37,999 bases of DNA from Rhodobacter sp. (GCA_022824145.1 JAJEAY010000252.1:1-37999), one strand, 5' to 3'. Positions 28,291-37,454 are shown, counted from the first letter of the stretch. Notes: generated from the sequence alone by a model not told the origin. Numbers and translations: made by a program.

Positions 28291-29505
28291 CTAGTTTCCG
28301 GGAGATCCTGTCGCTTCCGTCCCCCGCCGGGAGCCCGCCCGGATATGCTTGGGCAGAAGCATCGCTGCGGACAGGACGATCAGCGCAATCAGTGCGAGAC
28401 CTGGAAACTGTCCGTCAAAGCCAATCCCTCGCTTGTGCAGCAGGGCAATCAGGGGAACGGCGATCGATCCGATGCCCAGCGACAAGACGTATTCCACCGA
28501 AAGCGCCCGTGAGCGAATGCCGTGAGCAAGATACCGGCCGAGCAACCACGAGGTCACGGGGATTTCCGCAAAGATGAAGGTCACGAGCAACAGCGCGAGG
28601 GCCAGAGCCGCCCATCCCGAGGCATATGCCAACAGCATGAGCAGCGTCGCCTGGGACACGAGTAGCACGACCAGCACGGAACGCGCGCCAATTCGATCCA
28701 GCAATTCACCTACAGGCAATTGCGCGAAGGCGGCTACGGCGAAGACCAGTCCCGCGGACGCACCGATCCAGGCCAGGTCGCCCCCCGTGCCGGCCAGCCT
28801 TTCGTCGAAGAACTTTGGCAGCGTGATCGTGACAGCATTGAAGATCAGCCCGCCAAATAAGGCCATTACGCAAACGAGCCCGAACACGGTCAACTGCGTT
28901 CGGCGATCGCTCTTCTGCGCGGCGTCGAAATCCGCGTGAACAGCAGGCCGCGCTGCGCTTGGTGCCGTCCTGTTGCGCTTCAGCAACAGCAGGCCGATCA
29001 GAAGCGAAAGCGCTCCGGGCACGACAAAGGCCCACTTCCATCCCAGGGACCCGGCAAGCAGCCCGGTCACCGCAGCGGCACCGGCCAACCCCATGTTCCC
29101 GAAGACCCCATTGACGGCCAGTGCACGACCCGTGCGCAACCCAATATGCGTGATATGGGCCAGCCCGACAGGGTGATAGATTGCCGCGAAGAGCCCAAGC
29201 AAGGCGAGACCGAATGCCATGGCCATTGGGCCGTCCGACATCGCAATCCAGAGACTGGATCCGCCGCAGCCCAGGAAGAAAATCGCGATTAGCACCATGC
29301 GATCGACTGTGTCGCCGAGCCAGCCAGCCGGGAGCGTACCGAGCGCAAACATCACGTACATCGGCGTTCCGAGGACAAGAACGTCGGCGTAGCTCATGTT
29401 CCATGACGGAGCGATGGCCAGCGCAGCCGTCGGAAAGATCAGCAGGAAGAAGTGATCGAAGAAGTGCGCGAGATTGAGAAATCGAAGGGCTTCACTGCGG
29501 GACAC
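28291..29505 (-). CDS. Major facilitator superfamily transporter
   Basis: 404-residue inner-membrane permease with about 12 hydrophobic segments. MFS landmarks include the loop GWLGDTVDRMVLIA (motif A type) after the second segment and LPVGELLDRIGARSVLVV in the second half. The GTG at 29505 is chosen: AAGGA lies 7 bases upstream and the conserved N-terminus RSEALRFLNLAHFFDHFFLL follows. The frame is open 43 codons further, but those residues look non-coding. It is the one intact membrane gene within the decayed strip, starting 10 bases past the IS630 remnant stop on the opposite strand. Substrate unknown. Confidence 0.85.
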   Translation of the reverse strand: MSRSEALRFLNLAHFFDHFFLLIFPTAALAIAPSWNMSYADVLVLGTPMYVMFALGTLPAGWLGDTVDRMVLIAIFFLGCGGSSLWIAMSDGPMAMAFGLALLGLFAAIYHPVGLAHITHIGLRTGRALAVNGVFGNMGLAGAAAVTGLLAGSLGWKWAFVVPGALSLLIGLLLLKRNRTAPSAARPAVHADFDAAQKSDRRTQLTVFGLVCVMALFGGLIFNAVTITLPKFFDERLAGTGGDLAWIGASAGLVFAVAAFAQLPVGELLDRIGARSVLVVLLVSQATLLMLLAYASGWAALALALLLVTFIFAEIPVTSWLLGRYLAHGIRSRALSVEYVLSLGIGSIAVPLIALLHKRGIGFDGQFPGLALIALIVLSAAMLLPKHIRAGSRRGTEATGSPGN

Positions 29506-29966
29506 GGTTGATCCTTGAGATGTTTGACCCTTCGACGCTCGGACGCAATTGCATTGGCCTTGACTCGAAACGATGTCAAGAGCCGCCGCGATTCCCTGTC
29601 GGTAATCGCGGTTGGGGCGTCGGGTAACGGACATTCCTGCCGCTACCGGAACCCCGTCTGGTCAGGCAGCGAATGTCCGATCCTGTTCCGCAATGATCCG
29701 GCCGCGCCCGAAATCGCGTACCGGATAATCCGGCACAGAACCTAGCACTCAGGACAAAGCAATGTGGGATTCAACAGCACTTCGCCGACCTTCCCGAAAA
29801 CGGGCGTCACCCCCCCCGGGGCGTCAGCCGTGCGCGTCCGGAACGGAAGCTGGCAGGACGACAGTCACGTTAGCGGGAATTGCTGCTGGCACGAGGCGGA
29901 CAATGGCGTTGCCGCGCTCACTGTGTTAGCGTCAGTCTCTCTGCAAGTGATTGGGGAATCTGACCA
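29506..29966. other. Gene-free interval between the MFS and RidA-like genes
   Basis: 461 bases with no recognisable coding sequence. It holds CTTGAC/GTCAAG arms (29559-29564 and 29575-29580) upstream of the transporter, which could be an operator, and a run of eight C followed by GGGG near 29811-29822. Confidence 0.45.
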
Positions 29967-30410
29967 ATTAAGATCGAACGTATCGCGCTGAGCGGCCACC
30001 GGGGTGGCGCCTCACCCGGTGCGACGCAGGCCGTTAGGGCAGGAGACCTTGTGTTCGTCGGCGGTCAGATGTCACTCGACGAGAACGGGCGCGTGATCGG
30101 CGACAATCTCGCGACCCAAGCTAAGAACGCCTTCGATGCGTTGAAGAGTGTTCTTGCGGTGGCGGGTGCCGACATGAACGATGCCGTCAAGCACAACGTT
30201 TACTTAAGCTGCGGGGACGATGATGCCGCCGCGGCTGCTTTCGTTGCGGAGATTGACCGGATTCGCCTCGCCGAGCTTTCAAATCCTGGATCGACTGTGA
30301 CCGACATCCGAACGGGTCTAGACCGGGAAGGCGCACTGATACAGGTCGATGCCGTGGCAGCGCTCGGCTCGAATCGCCAGCGGTTGATGCCCGCCGGGCA
30401 CTGGGGCTGA
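29967..30410 (+). CDS. RidA/YjgF family protein with an abnormal start
   Basis: RidA-type proteins deaminate reactive enamines and imines. Homology extends from KIERIALSGHRGGASPGATQ through AVRAGDLVFVGGQMSLDENG and QAKNAFDALKSVLAVAGADM to NPGSTVTDIRTGLDREGALI. In this frame the codon at the expected start is ATT (29967-29969), with GGGGA upstream and a stop codon just before; the first usual start, GTG at 30051, would remove about 28 conserved residues including the first strand. The arginine that binds the carboxylate in most members (P-x-R before the last strand) is replaced (PGST). It may be a decaying gene or use a rare start. Confidence 0.65.
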   Translation: MKIERIALSGHRGGASPGATQAVRAGDLVFVGGQMSLDENGRVIGDNLATQAKNAFDALKSVLAVAGADMNDAVKHNVYLSCGDDDAAAAAFVAEIDRIRLAELSNPGSTVTDIRTGLDREGALIQVDAVAALGSNRQRLMPAGHWG

Positions 30411-30582
30411 CACCTGCGCGGTTGGCAATCTCGCTCATCCCGCGCGCTCGTGCAATGTCACCGACCGCCGCCACGATCAGAGCCAGGTCACCGTCCCTGA
30501 AGGCGGCATCCAAATAGACCTGCTCCGCCTCGGGCGTGCCGAGACGCTCCGCAGGATCCCAGAGCTCGGTTTCAACTGTCAT
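30405..30582 (-). pseudogene. Truncated HigA-like addiction-module antidote
   Basis: Starts with ATG at 30582 and reads ETELWDPAERLGTPEAEQVY, then DGDLALIVAAVGDIARARGM and SEIANRAGVSP, which is the first half of the XRE-type antidote family paired with RelE-like killers. After GVSP the family sequence stops; the frame continues into antisense of the RidA-like gene without resemblance. So the second half of the DNA-binding domain is lost. Confidence 0.72.
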
Positions 30583-30690
30583 TCCTGTTCTCCCTTTCCA
30601 GTCGTTTTGCCTGGGCGATGTCAGCGTCCTGCCTCTTCATGACGCCACCGCGGAGGAGCAGAACGGGGCGATCAGGAATAGAAATCGGAA
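30572..30690 (-). pseudogene. C-terminal remnant of a RelE/HigB-like toxin
   Basis: In the frame ending with TGA at 30572-30574 the sequence reads SIPDRPVLLLRGGVMKRQDA, then DIAQAKRLERENRND. This matches the last strand and helix of addiction-module killer proteins (VVLLLCGGDK-x-x-Q-x-x-DI-x-x-A). The cysteine-glycine-glycine-aspartate stretch is altered to RGGV. Upstream of about 30690 the similarity ends. Its stop overlaps the antidote start, the usual toxin-first order of this family. Confidence 0.65.
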
Positions 30691-30764
30691 ACAGGGAATT
30701 CCTACACAGATGCGGGAACACTGAAAGCCCGCGATCTCCCGATTTGCCGTCCGCTGCCCAGCAC

Positions 30765-30791
30765 TTGCCACCGGAAGACCGCGTCTATACC
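30765..30791 (+). promoter_or_regulatory. Promoter-like sequence of the SdhAF4 gene
   Basis: TTGCCA and TATACC spaced by 15 bases; the same arrangement precedes the decayed copy at 26033-26059, which supports a conserved role although the spacing is short. Confidence 0.4.
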
Positions 30792-30808
30792 ACTTCCATG
30801 GAATCGGG

Positions 30809-30918
30809 CAAGGAGCGCGAAGGTGGCAGACGACAGTATTGGCCCGCTTGCTCGCCGCGCAGTCCGGCAGACGCCAGAAACAAGGAGCGCGAAGGTGGCA
30901 GACGACAGTATTGGCCCG
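30809..30918 (+). repeat. Direct repeat covering the SdhAF4 ribosome-binding site and start
   Basis: The 38 bases 30809-30846 recur exactly at 30881-30918, 72 bases apart. Each copy contains AAGGAG, a GTG and the codons VADDSIGP. The 34 bases between (30847-30880) are not repeated. The 72-base offset keeps the reading frame. Confidence 0.9.
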
Positions 30919-31077
30919 GACCTGCCTGCCGCCGCAAAGCGGGCATTGGCGGAAGCCGAACTGCGCCGCAGGAACAATGATGGGCGAATACCTCCAACCG
31001 AACTTGGTGGCCGTGACGGCCCCGATCCCGTTCGGTACGGCGATTGGGAAAACAAGGGCATCGCTGTTGATTTCTAG
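30895..31077 (+). CDS. DUF1674 / SdhAF4-type succinate dehydrogenase assembly factor
   Basis: 60 residues from the GTG at 30895 (AAGGAG upstream). It contains DLPAAAKRALAEAELRR and the conserved tail ELGGRDGPDPVRYGDWENKG ending IAVDF, which defines DUF1674; the mitochondrial relative Sdh8/SDHAF4 helps flavinated SdhA join the complex. An upstream GTG at 30823 in the same frame would give 84 residues, but that N-terminal addition exists only because of the local duplication. The intact copy here suggests it replaces the decayed one beside rsmB. Confidence 0.87.
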   Translation: MADDSIGPDLPAAAKRALAEAELRRRNNDGRIPPTELGGRDGPDPVRYGDWENKGIAVDF

Positions 31078-31321
31078 CTGGTCGCCGCCGCCAGGAATCC
31101 GGGTGAGAGTCTGAATCGGGACCGCAGACCCCGACTGTAGGGTGAGGCCGTGCCCGGCTTTGCTCCGTCACGGGATTGCACGGTTACATGTCGAATCCCA
31201 ATGCGAAACTCCGAGACTCCTTTACGGTTCATGCTCCGCCAAACGCAGGATCCGAGTCGTCATCTGACGATTGCCAATCTTCGAACGGCGGGCAACCTGT
31301 CCGAAATACAATACCGATCAC

Positions 31322-33574
31322 CTAACGCCGCCGCTCGGATCGGCGACTTGCCTTTACTGCCCTTCGGCGGGACTTTGCCTTCCCGCGATTCGGCATGACC
31401 GGCCCACGTCGCTTCGACAGGCTTGAAAGTGCCTTGCCGTTCACTTCAAGCAGCTCAAATGTCAGACCGCCAGTCACTGGAACGGCGTCGGAAAGCCTGA
31501 CCCTGACGGCCAGACCGACTGACAGTTCAAGCCCGGACTTTTCACCCTTCAGCGTCTGGTTTCGGCTGTCGTGATAAAAAAATTCCTGGCCGATGGAGCG
31601 AACCGGAATCAGTCCGTCCGCGCCTGTCTCGTCCAGCCTCACGAATGCGCCGAAACGCTGTATACCGTTGATTCGTCCGGTAAACTCACTGCCCACCCGT
31701 TCCGACAGATAGGCGGCGAGATAACGGTCATTTGTTTCGCGCTCGGCAACCATTGAGCGGCGCTCGGTATCGGAGATATGCTTGGCCGCAGCCTCAAGCC
31801 TGTCGATATCGTCCGGCGAAAGACCGTCGTCGCCCCAGCCATGCGCCGAGATCAGCGCCCGGTGCACGATCAGGTCGGCATAGCGGCGGATCGGTGACGT
31901 AAAGTGGGCATAGCTGCGCAGCGCCAGTCCGAAATGGCCAAAGTTCTCAGGATGGTAATAGGCCTGCTGCATTGCCCGAAGCGTTGAGAGGTTGACCAGT
32001 TCGTCGAATTCGCTGCCTTTCGCCTGCGCCAGAAGGGAATTCAGGTGTCTGGTACGCAGCACCTGACCTTTTGCGAGTGTGAGGCCGCTTGCCTGAGCCA
32101 CTTCGCGCAGCGCGTCCAGCCGTTCCGGCGCAGGTTCTTCATGAACGCGGTAGAGCAGCCTGCACTGTCGCGCAAAGAGATCCTCCGCGGCGGCGACATT
32201 CGCGAGAATCATGAATTCCTCGATCAGTCGATGGGCGTCCAGCCGTTCCTTCAGCCCGACTGACTCAACCGTGCCGTCATGACTGAGCGCGATCACGCGT
32301 TCAGGCAGTTCGAGATCGAGTGGCTGCCGCTCTTCACGGGCGCGCCTGACCGAACGGTAGGCATCGAACAGTGGATGGATGACATCCGCAGCCAGGTGGG
32401 CGCATTTTTCGTTCGGCACGCCGTCTTTCACCGTCTGTACTTCCCTGTAACTGAGCGAGGCCACGGACTTCATCAGCGCCCGCGTGAATCGGTACGCCAG
32501 CCTGTTGCCTTTGGAATCGAGCTTCAGTTCGACAGCGATGCAGGCACGCCGGTGCCCCTCCCTTAAAGAACAGAGGTCGCCGGAAAGGCGCTCGGGAAGC
32601 ATTGGTACGACACGGTCAGCAAAGTATGTGGAGTTGCCGCGGCGACGCGCCTCTGCGTCAAGCGCGGTGCCAGAGCGGACGTGTGCCGCCACATCGGCGA
32701 TGGCTACCCAAACAATGTGTCCATTAGGGTTCTTCGGATCCGTGTCCGGTTTGGCGAAACAGGCATCGTCGTGATCCCGCGCGTCCTCCGGATCTATAGT
32801 GACAAAGGGAAGTTCGCAGAGATCTTCCCGTCCTTCAAAGCCTATTGGTTTCGCGGCCTCAGCCTCCGCAATGACCTCATCCCCGAAGTCGTCGGGAATG
32901 CCATGCTGATGGATGGCTATCAGCGATACGGATCCCGGCGCCGCAGGATCGCCAAGCGTGGCGGTGATTCGGGCGGACGGAATACCGATGCGACCTTTTT
33001 GGCTGACAGATTCGCCTTCGACCAACTCGCCGTTCCGTGCTCCGGATGTGGCGTTGTCATCGACTCGCCACTCCCGGTCCGAGCCCTTCTCGATCGGCAT
33101 GATGCGTCCGCCGTCGGGTCCGGTGCGGTATATTCCAAATATCTTCCGCGGATTCTGCCCAATACGGCGGATCAAACGAGCTTCAAATGCATGGCCTTCC
33201 GCCTTCACGGGAGTCAGCCGGGCAAGTATCCGGTCACCTCTTCCGAGCGCCGGGCCCGATGGCCTATGCGCTACGAGTATGCGCGGTTCCGGTCCTTTCC
33301 CTTTCCACTCAAGAGGACCGGCGAAAAGGTCTCCATCAAGATTTGCACCCCGTACCTCGAGAACCGCGACCGGCGGAAGCCTGTCCGGATCCTGAAAGAC
33401 TTTTCTACGTCGTCCCAAATGTCCGCTTCCCTCCAACTCCCGCAGCATCCGCTTCAGGTCGATGCGGTCGGCACCCTTTACGCCGAACGCGCGCGCGATG
33501 TCGCGTTTGGTGGCACGGTCGGGATTCTCGGCAATCCAGTCCATGACCTGCGATTTGGTGGGCAGTCCTTTCAT
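31322..33574 (-). CDS. rnr: Ribonuclease R
   Basis: 750-residue 3'-5' exoribonuclease of the RNB family that degrades structured RNA. In order: an N-terminal helix-turn-helix domain (QVMDWIAENPDRATKRDIAR), cold-shock domains, the RNB catalytic core with the metal-binding aspartates in FVTIDPEDARDHDDACFA, RAMQQAYYHPENFGHFGLAL and YAHFTSPIRRYADL, an S1 domain (GSEFTGRINGIQRFGAFVRL), and a lysine/arginine-rich tail (KAKSRRRAVKASRRSERRR). Length and tail favour RNase R over RNase II. The ATG at 33574 follows the DUF2064 gene region; the 244 bases after the stop hold no gene. Confidence 0.95.
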   Translation of the reverse strand: MKGLPTKSQVMDWIAENPDRATKRDIARAFGVKGADRIDLKRMLRELEGSGHLGRRRKVFQDPDRLPPVAVLEVRGANLDGDLFAGPLEWKGKGPEPRILVAHRPSGPALGRGDRILARLTPVKAEGHAFEARLIRRIGQNPRKIFGIYRTGPDGGRIMPIEKGSDREWRVDDNATSGARNGELVEGESVSQKGRIGIPSARITATLGDPAAPGSVSLIAIHQHGIPDDFGDEVIAEAEAAKPIGFEGREDLCELPFVTIDPEDARDHDDACFAKPDTDPKNPNGHIVWVAIADVAAHVRSGTALDAEARRRGNSTYFADRVVPMLPERLSGDLCSLREGHRRACIAVELKLDSKGNRLAYRFTRALMKSVASLSYREVQTVKDGVPNEKCAHLAADVIHPLFDAYRSVRRAREERQPLDLELPERVIALSHDGTVESVGLKERLDAHRLIEEFMILANVAAAEDLFARQCRLLYRVHEEPAPERLDALREVAQASGLTLAKGQVLRTRHLNSLLAQAKGSEFDELVNLSTLRAMQQAYYHPENFGHFGLALRSYAHFTSPIRRYADLIVHRALISAHGWGDDGLSPDDIDRLEAAAKHISDTERRSMVAERETNDRYLAAYLSERVGSEFTGRINGIQRFGAFVRLDETGADGLIPVRSIGQEFFYHDSRNQTLKGEKSGLELSVGLAVRVRLSDAVPVTGGLTFELLEVNGKALSSLSKRRGPVMPNRGKAKSRRRAVKASRRSERRR

Positions 33575-33605
33575 GGGTGCCCGCTAACACGGGATGGCGT
33601 TCACG

Positions 33606-34181
33606 TCATGCAGAAAGGTCCGCAGCAGTGTCGATATCCGCGAGAGTGTCGGCCATGGCGATTCGGTAGCCGGGAAGTGTGGCAACGCTGTCGACAAGGG
33701 CGTGCGGAGTCGACCAGCGGACGTTCCGGAACATCGTGGGAGGCGCCGGCGCAGCGCGTTTCAAGCCCACCAGCCAGTATCCTCCGTCCACGCCGGGACC
33801 AAAGACGGCATCGTTGTGGCCAAGGAACTGAAAGGCCCGCATGATGTGACTGGCCGCCAGGCTCGGTATGTCGCTGCCCACGATCACGGCAGGACCGGGC
33901 GGCTCAGTTCCGAACAGCCGCAGCATGCGCTTGCCAAGGTCTCCGTTGCCCTGCGCGATACGCGGTATCCGCATTGGCCATGCTGAGCATCGAAGTGCCG
34001 TGTCAGGGGTAACGGCTACCCGGAGACTCCACTTCGGACTGTCGAGTCGGCGGATCATGCGGGCGACCTGATGCCGATACCACCACGCGGCTTCAGTCAT
34101 GCCGATATCAGCGCCAAGACGGGTCTTCACCCGTCCCGCCCGCGGTTCCTTGACCATCAGGAATACATGACGGGATACCAT
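33606..34181 (-). CDS. DUF2064/TIGR04282 family glycosyltransferase-like protein
   Basis: 191-residue GT-A-fold nucleotide-sugar transferase-like protein. MVKEPRAGRVKTRLGADIG is the characteristic N-terminal nucleotide-binding motif, and AVIVGSDIPSL and FGPGVDGGYWLVGLKR are the conserved D-x-D-like and product loops. Related proteins are annotated as TIGR04282 arsenosugar biosynthesis glycosyltransferases, but the true substrate of stand-alone members is unclear. It lies between dapE and rnr on the same strand with short gaps (44 and 31 bases), so probably co-transcribed. Confidence 0.82.
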   Translation of the reverse strand: MVSRHVFLMVKEPRAGRVKTRLGADIGMTEAAWWYRHQVARMIRRLDSPKWSLRVAVTPDTALRCSAWPMRIPRIAQGNGDLGKRMLRLFGTEPPGPAVIVGSDIPSLAASHIMRAFQFLGHNDAVFGPGVDGGYWLVGLKRAAPAPPTMFRNVRWSTPHALVDSVATLPGYRIAMADTLADIDTAADLSA

Positions 34182-34226
34182 CAGCGATCTTCTGAAGCGG
34201 GTGATGCAACAGCGAGAGAACCCGGT

Positions 34227-35381
34227 TCAGGCAAAATATTCATCCAGCATCCTGCGGTAAATGGCCTTTAGCCCGGTGATTTCGGCGACGTCCACACGCT
34301 CGTCAACCTGATGCATGGTTTTCCCCACAAGCCCGAATTCCACAACCGGACAATGGTCCTTGACGAAACGGGAATCCGAGGTTCCGCCCGACGTCGAATG
34401 CTTCGCCGTGTTCGTCGTTTCGGCCTTGATCGCACGTGCGACCAGGTCGGACAGGTCGCCTGGCTCAGTAACGAAACTCTCGCCCGAGACCTTCACGGCC
34501 GAAGTGATCGCCACGCCTGTCGCTTCCGATACGCTTTCGGCCTCCGCCTGCAGCCAGCGGCGGAGACTGTCGCCTGAATGCGCGTCGCTGAAACGGATAT
34601 TCACGGTGGCTCGGCAGGTGGCCGGGATCACGTTGCTGGCCGGATTGCCCGTATCTATTGTCGTGACGGCAAGAGAAGAGGGATCAAAGTAGGAAGTGCC
34701 CTCGTCCAGACAGTGGCTGGCAAGCCGGTCCACCAGTTTCGCCATCGCGTGTACGGGGTTCCTTGCAAGGTGAGGATAGGCGGAATGACCCTGTATCCCG
34801 GTTGCGGAGAAATTCGCCGTTAGCGAGCCACGGCGTCCGATCTTGATGGTATCTCCCAATGACACCTGGCTTGTTGGTTCGCCAACCAGGCAAATGGACA
34901 TTTTTTCGCCCTTCGCGTCCATCCAGTCCAGAAGCGCCAAGGTGCCATCGACCGCATCCCCTTCCTCATCTCCGGTAATCGTCAGAATCACCGCGCCGTC
35001 GGGCGGCGTTTCGCGCACAAAGTCGATCGCAGCGGCGGCAAATGCCGCGACGCCGGATTTCATGTCTGTGGCACCGCGTCCCCAGAGCCAGCCATCGCGG
35101 ATCTCACCGCCGAAGGCATCCACAGTCCAGTCCGACGGTTCGCCGACAGGAACCACATCGGTATGGCCGTTGAACCCGAAAGTCCGCGGATGGCCGCGGG
35201 CACCCCAGCGTGCGAAGAGATTGCTTACACCGCCACGGTCGACACGGTGGCATTCAAACCCGGCGTTCCGCAGCCAATCCTGCAGCAGCGACAGCGCTCC
35301 GGCCTCCGCCGGAGTCACCGAACGGCATCGAACCAGCTTGGCCGTCAGTTCAACTGGATCAATGGGTTCCGACATTTCCAT
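34227..35381 (-). CDS. dapE: Succinyl-diaminopimelate desuccinylase (DapE)
   Basis: 384-residue M20 family dizinc hydrolase that makes LL-diaminopimelate in the succinylase branch of lysine and peptidoglycan precursor synthesis. Motifs: [31 protein letters not shown], the catalytic glutamate pair in [14 protein letters not shown], and [10 protein letters not shown] and [11 protein letters not shown] near the C-terminus. An alternative ATG lies two codons in (35375). It stands close to dapD, which supplies its substrate via DapC. Confidence 0.95.
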   Translation of the reverse strand: MEMSEPIDPVELTAKLVRCRSVTPAEAGALSLLQDWLRNAGFECHRVDRGGVSNLFARWGARGHPRTFGFNGHTDVVPVGEPSDWTVDAFGGEIRDGWLWGRGATDMKSGVAAFAAAAIDFVRETPPDGAVILTITGDEEGDAVDGTLALLDWMDAKGEKMSICLVGEPTSQVSLGDTIKIGRRGSLTANFSATGIQGHSAYPHLARNPVHAMAKLVDRLASHCLDEGTSYFDPSSLAVTTIDTGNPASNVIPATCRATVNIRFSDAHSGDSLRRWLQAEAESVSEATGVAITSAVKVSGESFVTEPGDLSDLVARAIKAETTNTAKHSTSGGTSDSRFVKDHCPVVEFGLVGKTMHQVDERVDVAEITGLKAIYRRMLDEYFA

Positions 35382-35573
35382 CCCAATTGTCTTTTGCGCC
35401 CGGCCATTCCCGGCTGTTCTCTGGCGCAGTGAGACCGTAGCAGCAAGCCAATGGCAATCCTTCCGTTCACCAAAAACAACTCACACAAATTCCTGTCGAA
35501 GCCATTTGGCGGTCGAATCCCATCACTCGCCTGGAACACCGCAGCGGTCGGCAGTGAGGGACAGCATTCAGGA

Positions 35574-35900
35574 TCAACCATCGAAGAATGGCGTCATTTG
35601 GGCAACAATCACCGAGTTCTCGTCGACAGCCCGCTGCATCAGGTCACTTTCGTCTCCGGAGATGTCGTGGCCTTCGGCAAGCCGTTCCTGCAGCGTACCA
35701 TAGCTTGAGACTTCCAGAGGCGCCATTCCAGCGGTCTTCAGAATTGCCACAGTTTCCCGAACCGCTTCCGCCTCGCTGCCGCCGCTGGAATAGCACATCA
35801 AGGCCGCACCGGTTGCGCCTTTCGGAAGACCGTCACCCCTTGTGCGGCCAACCTCCACCAAAAGCGTATAGACGTCCTGCGGGTTATTGGCCTCGGTCAT
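35574..35900 (-). CDS. Small conserved protein of unknown function between dapD and dapE
   Basis: 108 residues from the ATG at 35900; a TTG at 35924 could add eight. GLPKGATGAALMCYSSGGSE, EAVRETVAILKTAGMAPLEV and RAVDENSVIVAQMTPFF look conserved and alternate strands and helices. I recall similar small proteins in the dapD-dapE region of Rhodobacterales but no assigned function. No signal peptide or membrane segment. Its place suggests a link to the dap operon, but this is inference. Confidence 0.65.
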   Translation of the reverse strand: MTEANNPQDVYTLLVEVGRTRGDGLPKGATGAALMCYSSGGSEAEAVRETVAILKTAGMAPLEVSSYGTLQERLAEGHDISGDESDLMQRAVDENSVIVAQMTPFFDG

Positions 35901-36071
35901 GTCGCCTGCCGTTTCCTGCACCAATAGGGAATCCTGGCCCTCACTGGACCGTCACTCAGCACAGATTGCCTAAGCGACGACTCTTTGCGTCGTAGTGGCG
36001 ATCATGCGCTGCATTCGGGACGCCAATACCAAAGCCCTTGATGCTGCTTACACTTTCCGGTGGCCGGGCCT

Positions 36072-36899
36072 TCAGTCGCGCAGCAGATCGTTGATGGCAG
36101 TCTTCGAGCGCGTCCGCTCGTCGACCCTTTTCACGATGACGGCACAGTAGAGGTTAATGCCATTTTTTGAGGGCATCGTGCCAGCTACGACGACAGAATA
36201 CGGCGGCACTTCCCCATACATGACCTCTCCGGTGTCCCGATCAACGATCTTCGTTGACTTGCCGATGAAGACACCCATGCCCAGCACCGACCCTTCACGG
36301 ATGATGCAGCCTTCGACAACTTCGGAACGCGCGCCGATGAAGCAGTTGTCCTCAATGATTGTGGGCCCCGCCTGCATAGGTTCAAGAACGCCACCTATCC
36401 CGACACCTCCAGAAAGGTGCACATTTTTCCCGATCTGAGCGCAGGAACCGACCGTTGCCCATGTATCGACCATGGTGCCCTCATCGACATAGGCACCGAG
36501 ATTGACAAAGCTTGGCATCAGTACGACGCCGGGGGCGATGAAGGCAGACTTGCGAACGACGCAGTTAGGCACTGCCCGAAACCCGGCCGCCCGCCATTTT
36601 CCGTCATCCCAGCCCTTCCATTTGCTGTCGACTTTGTCCCACCATGCACCGCCCTGGGGACTGCCGGACTGCAATTCCATGTCTTTCAGGCGAAAACCAA
36701 GCAGGACGGCCTTCTTCGCCCACTGGTTTACGTGCCAGTCACCGTTTTGCCTCCGTTCAGCAACCCGAAGCGAACCTGAGTCCAATGCGTCCAGCGTTTC
36801 CTCAATCGCATCCCGGGATTTTCCGACGGTGTCGCGAGTTATTTTTTCACGTTCCTCCCATGCGGCTTCAATGGCGGCTTCGAGTCGGGCGTTTGACAT
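36072..36899 (-). CDS. dapD: Tetrahydrodipicolinate N-succinyltransferase (DapD)
   Basis: 275-residue trimeric acyltransferase that adds succinyl from succinyl-CoA to tetrahydrodipicolinate, the committed step of the succinylase branch. After an N-terminal helical part ([12 protein letters not shown]) comes the left-handed beta-helix of hexapeptide repeats: [72 protein letters not shown]. The length is typical. It is followed on the same strand by the small protein and dapE, and is preceded by a good promoter. Confidence 0.96.
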   Translation of the reverse strand: MSNARLEAAIEAAWEEREKITRDTVGKSRDAIEETLDALDSGSLRVAERRQNGDWHVNQWAKKAVLLGFRLKDMELQSGSPQGGAWWDKVDSKWKGWDDGKWRAAGFRAVPNCVVRKSAFIAPGVVLMPSFVNLGAYVDEGTMVDTWATVGSCAQIGKNVHLSGGVGIGGVLEPMQAGPTIIEDNCFIGARSEVVEGCIIREGSVLGMGVFIGKSTKIVDRDTGEVMYGEVPPYSVVVAGTMPSKNGINLYCAVIVKRVDERTRSKTAINDLLRD

Positions 36900-36930
36900 T
36901 GGGCACTCTCATCTCCGGGGTTCCGGCGCT

Positions 36931-36959
36931 CCTATAGCGGAGTTGGATTCAGGCAGCAA
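36931..36959 (-). promoter_or_regulatory. Predicted sigma-70-type promoter of dapD
   Basis: On the minus strand TTGCTG and TATAGG are separated by 17 bases, and the -10 box ends about 31 bases before the dapD ATG. This is the best -35/-10 match I see in the window. Confidence 0.6.
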
Positions 36960-37454
36960 TCACGGTTCCGGTAATTGGAGCGGGTTCCAGATTCGCGCCG
37001 CAAGCGAGAACAGCGTCCATCCGTGCCAAGACAGTTGGCAGGTTCCTGGATCATACAATAGGAACGATGCTGTGCCGGCTGTTGTTAGGTGCGGGGGAAC
37101 ACTATCGGTATATGTCATCTGATGACCCAATGCCCGAGGGACCAACGGCTTCGAAGTGAGTGCTCCCGCGACCAGGACCATCTGGGCCAGCATCGCTTCA
37201 TACCATATCTTGCACGGTCCATTCGGTTGGCAACTATCAAACTGTTGTACGGCCTTCCCGGATCGCTCCGTGGCCAAGCGGGTAATTCGGTTACCCTATT
37301 CCGCTTCGCGTCATTCAGCACGACCAAACAATCCGATCAGTTCACCAGCGTCTCTCCAGAGACTGCATATGCGCATATGCGCGGATCCTTGAGTGACTGA
37401 AGGCGGTGAAACTGCGGAACAGGCGGAAAAGCGCACCGTAAGGGCTGCATAGTT
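36960..37454. other. Gene-poor interval between dapD and the AbiEii-type gene
   Basis: 495 bases without a recognisable protein or RNA gene. Short open frames occur on both strands but have no motif or ribosome-binding site. It contains the 16-base palindrome at 37365-37380. Confidence 0.45.
37365..37380. repeat. Perfect 16-base palindrome
   Basis: GCATATGCGCATATGC reads the same on both strands and is also two tandem copies of GCATATGC. It lies 75 bases beyond the end of the AbiEii-type gene. It could be a protein-binding site; there is no evidence beyond its symmetry. Confidence 0.6.

Noticed and set aside
26049-30918. Flanking SdhAF4 copies as attL/attR of an integrated element
   Set aside because: The copies are too diverged beyond 17 bases, and no integrase gene is present.
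36960-37277. 105-codon minus-strand frame upstream of dapD
   Set aside because: No motif, no ribosome-binding site, and the dapD promoter directly abuts its end.
37260-37310. tRNA-like stretch (GTGGCCAAGCGGGTAATTC)
   Set aside because: No T-loop (GGTTCGA) or acceptor stem could be paired around it.
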